DNA of 29,716 bases, taken from the NCBI GenBank assembly GCA_964617565.1, contig CAZTYH010000037.1:1-29716 (forward strand). The letters run 5' to 3'. Shown one piece after another: positions 7,403 to 15,134 of this stretch. Origin of the DNA: JAKJGV01 sp964617565 (GTDB taxonomy: Bacteria; Verrucomicrobiota; Kiritimatiellia; CAIQIC01; JAGNIJ01). Within the stretch, counting starts at the first letter, position 1; every line of letters starts with the position of its first letter. The notes beneath the pieces are model-generated. The model ran no database searches and was not told the DNA's origin. It worked only from the letters and a program-made list of their open reading frames with translations. Made by a program: the position numbers and the translations under genes.

Positions 7403-7446
7403 TACATATTTGTACTTATAGGGATTATGATGCATACATATTTGTA
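7403..7446 (+). promoter_or_regulatory. Two identical operator-like sites upstream of purF-gltBD
   Basis: TACATATTTGTA occurs at 7403-7414 and again at 7435-7446. Each has TACA and TGTA half-sites around TATT, and the starts are 32 bp (three helical turns) apart. The same core word recurs upstream of amtB-1 and in variant form at amtB-2, so a shared nitrogen regulator is the simplest reading. Confidence 0.6.
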
Positions 7447-7523
7447 TCTTTTTAAGGGCGACAAAGAATCTTGTTTTTCCTATGTTGCTGATAAAAAGCG
7501 GGTTACAGAATAAGGCAAAAAAA

Positions 7524-7540
7524 TTGGAACGGAACTAGCT
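7524..7540 (+). promoter_or_regulatory. Possible weak sigma-54 promoter overlapping the purF leader
   Basis: TTGGAACGGAACTAGCT keeps the GG (7526) and GC (7538) 12 bp apart but deviates at two consensus positions. The operator pair lies 90-122 bp upstream, as at the amtB genes. Transcription would start near 7551, practically at the start codon, which would make the message leaderless or require a later start; this weakens the call. Confidence 0.3.
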
Positions 7541-7546
7541 GATACG

Positions 7547-8980
7547 ATGGGCATGACAAAGCACATATTGTCCGATAAGCCGCGTGAGCACTGCGGCGTA
7601 TTTGCCGTCTTTGGCGTTCCGGAAGCCGGCAAGATCATTCATGCCGGTCTTTTCGCCCTGCAGCATCGCGGGCAGGAAGGCGCCGGCATCACGGTCAGCG
7701 ATGGAACTCACATCCGCACGATCAAAGGCATGGGGCTGGTGAGCGAAGTTTTTTCCGAGCGGCCCGCCTCGGAGCTACAGGGACACCTCGGCATCGGCCA
7801 CGTCCGCTACTCCACCACCGGCTCATCCAAGGCCCACAACGTGCAACCTCTCGTATTCGAGTGTCTCGACGGACTCTGGGCACTCGCGCACAACGGCAAC
7901 CTGACAAATGCCCGCGCCATGCGACGGCAATACCAGGAGGCTGGCGCGATATTTCAAACCAGTACGGATAGCGAAATTCTCATGCACCTGATCGCCGATC
8001 CGCAGTACCGCTCGCGAACCCGGCGTGTTGAGCGATCCCTCGCGGATTTGGAGGGCGCGTTCTCGTTTGTCCTGATGACAAAGGACAGCGTCATGGGTAC
8101 GCGCGACCGATACGGTTTCCGTCCTCTTTCGATCGGGCGGCTTGGCGACGGCTACGTGTTCGCCAGCGAAACATGCGCGCTCGACCAGGTAGGCGCGACG
8201 TACGAAAGAGATGTTCTGCCGGGTGAGTTGGTCACGGTGGATCATAAGGGTATCCGCAGCAGCACGTTTTGTGAGCCGGTGAGCGGTCCTCTGGGTCAGT
8301 GCATCTTCGAGCATGTCTACTTCGCGCGGCCCGACAGCATGGTTTTCGGCCAGAACGTGCATGAGTCACGCATGGCACTCGGCCGCCGGCTCGCCACGGA
8401 GCATCCCATAGACGCCGACATCGTCATCCCCGTCCCCGACAGCGGAAACTCCGCCGCGCTGGGATACTCGCTCGAAAGCGGAATCCCGATGGATTACGGA
8501 TTCATCCGCAATCATTACGTGGGACGAACCTTCATCATGCCGGAGATGGAGCAGCGCGCCGCCAGCGTGGATAAGAAACTGGCCGTCGTGCCCGGCGTTG
8601 TGCGCGACAAGCGCGTGATCGTCGTGGACGACTCCATCATTCGCGGCACCACGGCGCGCCGACGCGTCGCCGCCCTCCGCCGCGCGGGCGCGAAGGAAGT
8701 TCACTTGCGCGTTTCCTGTCCCCCGACACGGCACCCCTGCTTTTTCGGGATTGATTTCCCGTCACGCGACGAATTGATTGCCGCACAGCATTCTGTTCCG
8801 GAAACGGCCAAGTTTCTCGGGGCGGACAGCCTGGCGTATCTGAGCGTGGAAGGACTCCTGGCGGCCGTGGACGGCCCCACCGATTTCTGCACCGGTTGCT
8901 TCGTCGGGAAATATCCCGCACCTATCGCGGAAAATCATACAAAGAAAGCACTGGAGAAACCGGGGGCGTTTGAAGTGTAA
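7547..8980 (+). CDS. purF: Amidophosphoribosyltransferase (glutamine PRPP amidotransferase)
   Basis: A 477-residue enzyme making 5-phosphoribosylamine from PRPP and glutamine, the first step of purine synthesis. The N-terminal nucleophile is Cys16 in EHCGVFAVFG, to be exposed by removing a short propeptide. Glutaminase motifs include FALQHRGQEGAGI, HVRYSTTG and LAHNGNLTN. The PRPP-binding motif is VIVVDDSIIRGTT (about 358-370). Cysteines in STFCEP, RHPCFFGID and FCTGCFVGKYP match the Fe4S4-containing Bacillus-type PurF. The start may instead be the ATG at 7553; neither has a good ribosome site. It is the first gene of a compact run with gltB and gltD, an unusual place for purF that groups two glutamine amidotransferases. 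Confidence 0.93.
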   Translation: MGMTKHILSDKPREHCGVFAVFGVPEAGKIIHAGLFALQHRGQEGAGITVSDGTHIRTIKGMGLVSEVFSERPASELQGHLGIGHVRYSTTGSSKAHNVQPLVFECLDGLWALAHNGNLTNARAMRRQYQEAGAIFQTSTDSEILMHLIADPQYRSRTRRVERSLADLEGAFSFVLMTKDSVMGTRDRYGFRPLSIGRLGDGYVFASETCALDQVGATYERDVLPGELVTVDHKGIRSSTFCEPVSGPLGQCIFEHVYFARPDSMVFGQNVHESRMALGRRLATEHPIDADIVIPVPDSGNSAALGYSLESGIPMDYGFIRNHYVGRTFIMPEMEQRAASVDKKLAVVPGVVRDKRVIVVDDSIIRGTTARRRVAALRRAGAKEVHLRVSCPPTRHPCFFGIDFPSRDELIAAQHSVPETAKFLGADSLAYLSVEGLLAAVDGPTDFCTGCFVGKYPAPIAENHTKKALEKPGAFEV

Positions 8981-11900
8981 TGAGCAGACCAATGACTATG
9001 TATAAGAACAATACTTTCGACGGACGCAAGCCTGCCCCGCAGGGATTGTATGATTCCGCGTGGGAGCACGACGCTTGCGGTGTGGGCTTTATCTGCAATC
9101 TGCACGGAAAGAAATCGCACGAGGTAGTGCACAAGGCGCTGGAAATCCTCGTCAACCTCACGCACCGCGGCGCAACCGGCTCCGACGCACGCACCGGGGA
9201 CGGCGCGGGCATCCTGATGCAGGTCCCCCATGCGTTCCTCTTGGAAAAAGCCGGCGAAGCGGGCGTCCGCCTGCCGGGCGAACAGGAATACGGAACCGGC
9301 CTCGTGTTCCTTCCGCGCGACGCCGCCCAGCGCGAAAAATGCACGGCGCTATTCGAAGAGGCGGTGAAGCGCGAGGGACAGGTTTTTCTCGGGTGGCGCG
9401 ATGTGCCCGTTCAAAACGAAGTGCTGGGTGACGTGGCGCGCCAGGCGGAGCCGGTGATCCGACAAATATTCATCGCCCGCGGCAAAGGAATCACAGACAC
9501 CGCGCACTTTGAGCGCAAGCTCTACGTGATCCGTAAAGTAATGGAAAGCGCCGTCCGCAATTCGGGCATGTCCGAAAGGGCTTTCTTCTACGTCCCCAGC
9601 CTGTCCTGCAGGACGCTGATCTATAAAGGCCTCCTGCTGGCGGACCAGATCGAGCCGTTCTTCCCCGACCTCGCGGACCCGAAAATGGCCAGCGGCCTTG
9701 CGCTGGTGCATCAGCGATACAGCACCAACACGTTCCCGACCTGGGATCTCGCGCAGCCGTTCCGTTTCCTTTGTCACAACGGGGAAATCAACACGGTGCG
9801 CGGCAACTCGAATTGGATGAACGCGCGGCAACACCTTTTTGCGTCGAAGCTTTTCGGCGACGACATCCCGAAACTGTTCCCCATCGCCACTCCGGGCGCG
9901 AGCGACTCCGCGATCCTGGATAACGCGGTCGAACTGCTTTATCACACCGGCCGCCCCCTGCCCCACGCCGTCATGATGCTCATCCCCGAGGCATGGCAGA
10001 ACCATAAGGCGATGAGCGACGAGAAACGCGCGTTCTACGAATATCACGCGTGCCTCATGGAGCCCTGGGACGGCCCCGCGTCCATTCCGTTCACCGACGG
10101 AGTGTGCATCGGCGCCGTGCTCGACCGCAACGGCCTGCGTCCCTCGCGCTACACGGTCACGCGCGACGGGTTTGTGATCATGGCTTCCGAGACCGGCGTA
10201 CTCGACATCGCCCCCGAGAACATCGAGTACAAGGGGCGACTTCAGCCAGGCCGCATGCTGCTGGTGGACACCGAAAAAGGCCGCATCGTGGACGACGAGG
10301 AGATCAAGAGCGACTTCAGCCGCCGCAAGCCCTATCGAAAATGGCTGGACGATAATCTCGCAGAATTAAAGGAACTGCCGCGCTCGATGCAGCCCGACAC
10401 CGGGGAACTGCCGGACCTGCGCCGTCACCAGCAGTTGTTCGGCTATACGCTGGAAGACCTGCGCATCATTCTCTCCCCGATGGCAAGCAAGGGATTGGAG
10501 CCCATCGGCTCGATGGGCACCGACACGCCGTTGGCTGTGCTCTCTTCGCGCGCTCAACTGCTCTACAACTACTTCAAGCAGCTTTTCGCGCAGGTGACCA
10601 ACCCTCCACTGGACGCGATCCGCGAGGAACTGGTTACCTCGCTGTTCATGTATATCGGGCCGGAGCGCAACCTGTTCGACGAAACCCCGGAACATGGACG
10701 CCGCCTGAAACTGGAACAGCCCATCCTCTCCAACGAGGAATTGAACCGCATTCGCGAATTGCGCCAGGAAGGCCTTCGCTCCGTCACGCTGCCGATGCTC
10801 TTCGAGATCAAAGGCGGCGGCAAAGCGTTGAAGCGCGCAATGGATGAACTTTGCGAGGCGGCGTCTCGTGCCATCACCGAGGGCAAAACGATCCTAATTC
10901 TGTCGGACCGTGGCGCCACCAAGGAACGGGCGCCCATCCCGGCTCTTCTCGCGACCGCGGGCCTCCATCATCATCTCGTGCGCAATGGACAGCGCACAAG
11001 CTGCGGCATCATCGTCGAGAGCGGCGAACCTCGCGAAGTACACCACTTCTGCACGCTCATCGGCTACGGCGCGGGCGCGGTGAATCCCTACCTGGCATTT
11101 GAATCGCTCGCCGGCATGGTGTCGGACGGGTTGATCCCCGAAGTGCGCAACGCCTCCAAGGCGCAAATGAATTACGTGAAGGCCGTGAACAAGGGCCTCT
11201 TGAAGACGATGTCGAAGATGGGGATCTCGACGCTGCAAAGCTATCGCGGCGCACAGATTTTCGAGGCGCTCGGCATCGGACAGGAAGTGATTGACCACTA
11301 TTTCACCGCCACGCCTTCGCGGATCGGCGGCATCGGCATGGACGAAATCGCGCGCGAAGCACAGATACGGCACGAACGCGCGTTCCCTGCCACTTCCATC
11401 CCCGCCCTGCTCGAACTGGATGTCGGCGGCAATTACCAATGGCGGCGCGGCGGTGAGCATCATCTTTTTAACCCGCTCACGATCGCCAAGCTGCAGCAGG
11501 CAACGCGGACGAATGACGCGCGCTTGTACGAGGAATATGCGCGCCTGATCAACGAACAGTCACTGCAACACGTGACGCTGCGCGGCTTGATGGAGTTCCG
11601 CAAAGCAGCCACACCGATTCCGCTGGAGGACGTCGAACCCTGGACGGAAATCGTGAAGCGATTCAAGACCGGCGCCATGTCCTACGGCTCGATCAGCCAG
11701 GAGGCGCACGAGACGCTCGCGATCGCGATGAACCGCCTCGGCGGCAAAAGCAACAGCGGCGAAGGCGGTGAGGATCCCGAGCGGTTTCTGCCGGACCCGA
11801 AAGGCGACTGGCGAATCAGCGCGATCAAGCAGGTCGCCTCGGGCCGTTTCGGCGTCACCAGCCGGTATCTGCTCAGCGCGAAGGAAATCCAGATCAAGAT

Positions 11901-13596
11901 GGCGCAGGGCGCGAAGCCCGGCGAGGGCGGACAGCTCCCGGCAGAGAAAGTGTATCCCTGGATCGCGAAGACACGCCATTCCACCCCGTATGTGCAGCTC
12001 ATTTCGCCTCCGCCGCATCACGACATCTATTCCATCGAGGACCTCGCGCAGTTGATCCATGACTTGAAGAATTCCAATCCCGATGCGCGCATCAGCGTGA
12101 AACTCGTCTCCGAGGTAGGCGTCGGCACCGTCGCGGCGGGCGTCTCGAAAGGCAAGGCCGAGGTGGTGCTTGTGAGCGGATGGGACGGAGGAACCGGCGC
12201 GTCGCCGGAAACGGCGCTTAAACATTCGGGCCTGCCGTGGGAACTCGGTATCGCCGAGACGCAGCAGACGCTGGTGCTGAACGATCTGCGCGGACGCATC
12301 CGGGTGGAATGCGACGGCAAATTGATGACCGGGCGCGACGTCGCGGTCGCCTGCCTGCTCGGTGCGGAGGAATTCGGATTTTCCACGGCTCCGCTCGTTT
12401 CGCTCGGTTGCGTGATGATGCGCGTTTGCCATCTGAACACGTGCCCGGTCGGTATCGCGACCCAGGACCCCGAGTTACGCAGGAAATTTACCGGCCGCCC
12501 GGAACATGCCGTCAATTTCTTCCGCTTCGTCGCCGAGGAACTGCGACGGATCATGGCGGACCTGGGCATTCGAACGGTGGACGAAATGGTCGGTCGCGTG
12601 GACCTGCTTCAGCCGCGAGCGAATGTGGCACACTGGAAAGCCAGAACGGTTGATCTCACGAACATTCTCTACAAGCCGGAAGTTCCGGAAAGCGTGGCCG
12701 TGCGGCGCGTACAGAAACAGGATCACGGCCTGGACGGCGCGTTGGACTATCAGCTTCTTGAACAAGCCGCGCCTGCGTTGGAGCGACGCGAAAAAGTCGT
12801 TCTGCGGCTCGAAATACGCAACACGCAGCGAACGGTCGGCACGCTCTTGAGCAGCCAGATATCGAAGTATTACGATGAAGAAGGCCTGCCTGAAGACACG
12901 ATCATTATTCACTGCAAGGGTTCGGCGGGCCAGAGCTTTGCCGCATTCGGCGCTCACGGCCTCACGTTCCTCGTGGAAGGCGACGCGAACGACTACTTCG
13001 GCAAAGGCCTTTCGGGGGCAAAGGTTGCGATTTATCCGCCGCGCGAGGCGAAATTCGTGCCGGAGAAAAACATCCTGATCGGAAACGTCGCGTTGTACGG
13101 CGCGACCGGCGGCCAGTTGTATGTCCGCGGCCTCGCGGGCGAACGATTCTGCGTGCGCAACAGCGGCGCGTGGGCGGTCGTCGAGGGCGTCGGCGATCAC
13201 GGGTGCGAGTACATGACCGGCGGACGCGTCGCGGTGCTCGGGCCCACCGGACGCAACTTTGCGGCCGGCATGAGCGGCGGCGTGGCCTATGTGCTGGATG
13301 AGTCCGGCGACTTCGGCGCGCTGCGCTGCAACACGGAGATGGTGGAATTGGAACACGTGACGGATCCGGCGGACGTCGAGGAACTGCGCTCGCTCATCGA
13401 AAAGCATCTGCAGTACACCCGCAGTACCGTCGCACAGACGATCCTGGATGCGTGGGAAGATTACCTGCCGCGTTTCGTGAAAATCATGCCGGTGGATTAC
13501 AAGCGCGCGCTGGGGTTAATGGGCAGAATGCAATCCAGGCCGCAGGAGAAAAAACCAGCCATCGTAAGCAATACGGACGTGCTGGAGTGGTTGTGA
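8980..13596 (+). CDS. gltB: Glutamate synthase large subunit
   Basis: A 1538-residue GOGAT alpha subunit converting glutamine and 2-oxoglutarate to two glutamates. Order: class II glutaminase domain with nucleophile Cys33 (EHDACGVGF), a central domain, an FMN-binding synthase domain (KSNSGEGGEDPERF, VSGWDGGTGASPE), the Fe3S4 ligands in CVMMRVCHLNTCPVGI, and the C-terminal Gly-rich beta-helix (GATGGQLYVRGLAGERF). The ATG overlaps the purF stop by one base (TAATG), indicating translational coupling; two further in-frame ATGs at 8992 and 8998 are alternatives. The length is normal for the bacterial NADPH-type enzyme. Confidence 0.96.
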   Translation: MSRPMTMYKNNTFDGRKPAPQGLYDSAWEHDACGVGFICNLHGKKSHEVVHKALEILVNLTHRGATGSDARTGDGAGILMQVPHAFLLEKAGEAGVRLPGEQEYGTGLVFLPRDAAQREKCTALFEEAVKREGQVFLGWRDVPVQNEVLGDVARQAEPVIRQIFIARGKGITDTAHFERKLYVIRKVMESAVRNSGMSERAFFYVPSLSCRTLIYKGLLLADQIEPFFPDLADPKMASGLALVHQRYSTNTFPTWDLAQPFRFLCHNGEINTVRGNSNWMNARQHLFASKLFGDDIPKLFPIATPGASDSAILDNAVELLYHTGRPLPHAVMMLIPEAWQNHKAMSDEKRAFYEYHACLMEPWDGPASIPFTDGVCIGAVLDRNGLRPSRYTVTRDGFVIMASETGVLDIAPENIEYKGRLQPGRMLLVDTEKGRIVDDEEIKSDFSRRKPYRKWLDDNLAELKELPRSMQPDTGELPDLRRHQQLFGYTLEDLRIILSPMASKGLEPIGSMGTDTPLAVLSSRAQLLYNYFKQLFAQVTNPPLDAIREELVTSLFMYIGPERNLFDETPEHGRRLKLEQPILSNEELNRIRELRQEGLRSVTLPMLFEIKGGGKALKRAMDELCEAASRAITEGKTILILSDRGATKERAPIPALLATAGLHHHLVRNGQRTSCGIIVESGEPREVHHFCTLIGYGAGAVNPYLAFESLAGMVSDGLIPEVRNASKAQMNYVKAVNKGLLKTMSKMGISTLQSYRGAQIFEALGIGQEVIDHYFTATPSRIGGIGMDEIAREAQIRHERAFPATSIPALLELDVGGNYQWRRGGEHHLFNPLTIAKLQQATRTNDARLYEEYARLINEQSLQHVTLRGLMEFRKAATPIPLEDVEPWTEIVKRFKTGAMSYGSISQEAHETLAIAMNRLGGKSNSGEGGEDPERFLPDPKGDWRISAIKQVASGRFGVTSRYLLSAKEIQIKMAQGAKPGEGGQLPAEKVYPWIAKTRHSTPYVQLISPPPHHDIYSIEDLAQLIHDLKNSNPDARISVKLVSEVGVGTVAAGVSKGKAEVVLVSGWDGGTGASPETALKHSGLPWELGIAETQQTLVLNDLRGRIRVECDGKLMTGRDVAVACLLGAEEFGFSTAPLVSLGCVMMRVCHLNTCPVGIATQDPELRRKFTGRPEHAVNFFRFVAEELRRIMADLGIRTVDEMVGRVDLLQPRANVAHWKARTVDLTNILYKPEVPESVAVRRVQKQDHGLDGALDYQLLEQAAPALERREKVVLRLEIRNTQRTVGTLLSSQISKYYDEEGLPEDTIIIHCKGSAGQSFAAFGAHGLTFLVEGDANDYFGKGLSGAKVAIYPPREAKFVPEKNILIGNVALYGATGGQLYVRGLAGERFCVRNSGAWAVVEGVGDHGCEYMTGGRVAVLGPTGRNFAAGMSGGVAYVLDESGDFGALRCNTEMVELEHVTDPADVEELRSLIEKHLQYTRSTVAQTILDAWEDYLPRFVKIMPVDYKRALGLMGRMQSRPQEKKPAIVSNTDVLEWL

Positions 13597-13673
13597 TAGC
13601 GTGAGATGCGGGATGCGAGGTTCTGTCGAAACCGTCATCGCGACTGAATAGTTTTAAGAACAGGAAATAAACA

Positions 13674-15134
13674 ATGGGTAGGCCAACAGGTTTTAAAGAG
13701 TATACGCGCGAGATGCCGCAATCACGGCCCGTCGAAGAACGAATCCGCGATTACAGCGAAATCTACCAGCCCTTCGAGGATGCGAAGCTTCAGAAGCAGG
13801 CCGCGCGCTGCATGGATTGCGGCGTGCCGTTCTGTCATAGCGGTTGCCCGCTCGGGAACATCATTCCCGACTGGAACGATCTCGTCTATCGCAACCGCTG
13901 GCGCGAAGCTATTGACCGCCTTCACGCGACGAACAACTTCCCCGAGTTTACCGGACGTCTCTGCCCCGCGCCTTGCGAGGAGGCATGCGTGCTGGGCATC
14001 AACGAGCCGGCGGTCACGATCGAACTGATCGAAAAAGCCATCATTGAACACGCTTTCGAACAAGGATGGATCGTCCCGGTCCCGCCCGCAGTGCGCACGG
14101 GAAAATCGGTGGCGATCGTCGGGTCAGGCCCGGCCGGACTCGCCTGCGCTCAGCAACTAAATCGCGCAGGACACGCGGTTACCGTCTTCGAGCGCGCGGA
14201 CCGCATCGGCGGCCTGCTCCGCTACGGCATCCCGGATTTCAAGCTGGAGAAGTGGGTCATTGATCGCCGGCTCAAAATCATGGAGCAGGAAGGCATCACG
14301 TTCAAAGCTGGCGTGAATGTTGGTCGCGACGTAACGGCCGATCACCTGAAGTCATTCGATGCGGTTGTGCTTTGCGGCGGCGCGACGAAGCCCCGCGATT
14401 TGCCCATGCCCGGCCGGGAACTCGAGGGCATTCATTTTGCGATGGAATTTCTGACCGGCCAGAACCGGCGCGTCGCGGGAGACAGCACGGAGCGCATCGG
14501 GCCGGAGATCACGGCAGAGGGCAAGCGCGTCATCGTCATCGGCGGCGGCGACACGGGCAGCGACTGTATCGGCACGAGCGTCCGCCACGGAGCGAAATCC
14601 GTGACCAGCTTTGAAATCATGCCGATGCCGGGCGAGGATCGTCCGCCGGAACAACCCTGGCCCTACTGGCCCATGCGATTGCGCACCAGCTCATCGCACA
14701 AGGAAGGCGGCACGCGCTATTGGGCCATCGCCACGAAGAAATTTATCGGCGCCGGCGGGCGGTTGCGCAGCCTGTTGACCGTGAACCTTGAATTCGTGAA
14801 GAAGGACGGCCGGATGCAGATGCTGGAAGTGCCGGGTTCCGAGCACGAATGGCCCTGCGAACTCGTGCTTCTCGCGATGGGCTTCACCGGGCCTGAACCC
14901 GACGGCATTATCGCGCAACTCGGTGTGCAACTCGACGAGCGAGGCAACGTAAAGGCCGATCGCTACGCGACCACGGTGCCTGGTGTTTTTTCTGCGGGCG
15001 ATATGCGGCGCGGACAATCGCTCATCGTCTGGGCGATTTCCGAAGGCCGCGAAGCCGCGCGCGCCGTGGACGAGCATCTGATGGGTTCCTCGCTTCTCCC
15101 CACGAAGGGCGGAACGGATTTACCGAGAGCATGA
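13674..15134 (+). CDS. gltD: Glutamate synthase small subunit
   Basis: A 486-residue GOGAT beta subunit passing electrons from NADPH through FAD to the large subunit. The N-terminal iron-sulfur cysteines lie in CMDCGVPFCHSGCPLGN (Cys45, 48, 53, 57), with a second group in CPAPCEEAC. The FAD motif is AIVGSGPAGLACA, the NADPH motif VIVIGGGDTGSDC, and the FAD-contact motif GVFSAGDMRRGQSL. AGGA precedes the ATG by about 9 nt. A 77-bp gap separates it from gltB. Its TGA overlaps the ATG of the next gene. Confidence 0.96.
   Translation: MGRPTGFKEYTREMPQSRPVEERIRDYSEIYQPFEDAKLQKQAARCMDCGVPFCHSGCPLGNIIPDWNDLVYRNRWREAIDRLHATNNFPEFTGRLCPAPCEEACVLGINEPAVTIELIEKAIIEHAFEQGWIVPVPPAVRTGKSVAIVGSGPAGLACAQQLNRAGHAVTVFERADRIGGLLRYGIPDFKLEKWVIDRRLKIMEQEGITFKAGVNVGRDVTADHLKSFDAVVLCGGATKPRDLPMPGRELEGIHFAMEFLTGQNRRVAGDSTERIGPEITAEGKRVIVIGGGDTGSDCIGTSVRHGAKSVTSFEIMPMPGEDRPPEQPWPYWPMRLRTSSSHKEGGTRYWAIATKKFIGAGGRLRSLLTVNLEFVKKDGRMQMLEVPGSEHEWPCELVLLAMGFTGPEPDGIIAQLGVQLDERGNVKADRYATTVPGVFSAGDMRRGQSLIVWAISEGREAARAVDEHLMGSSLLPTKGGTDLPRA

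Noticed and set aside
7371..7546. Riboswitch upstream of purF
   Set aside because: I could not draw a purine, PRPP or glutamine riboswitch fold; the region is better explained by operator repeats.
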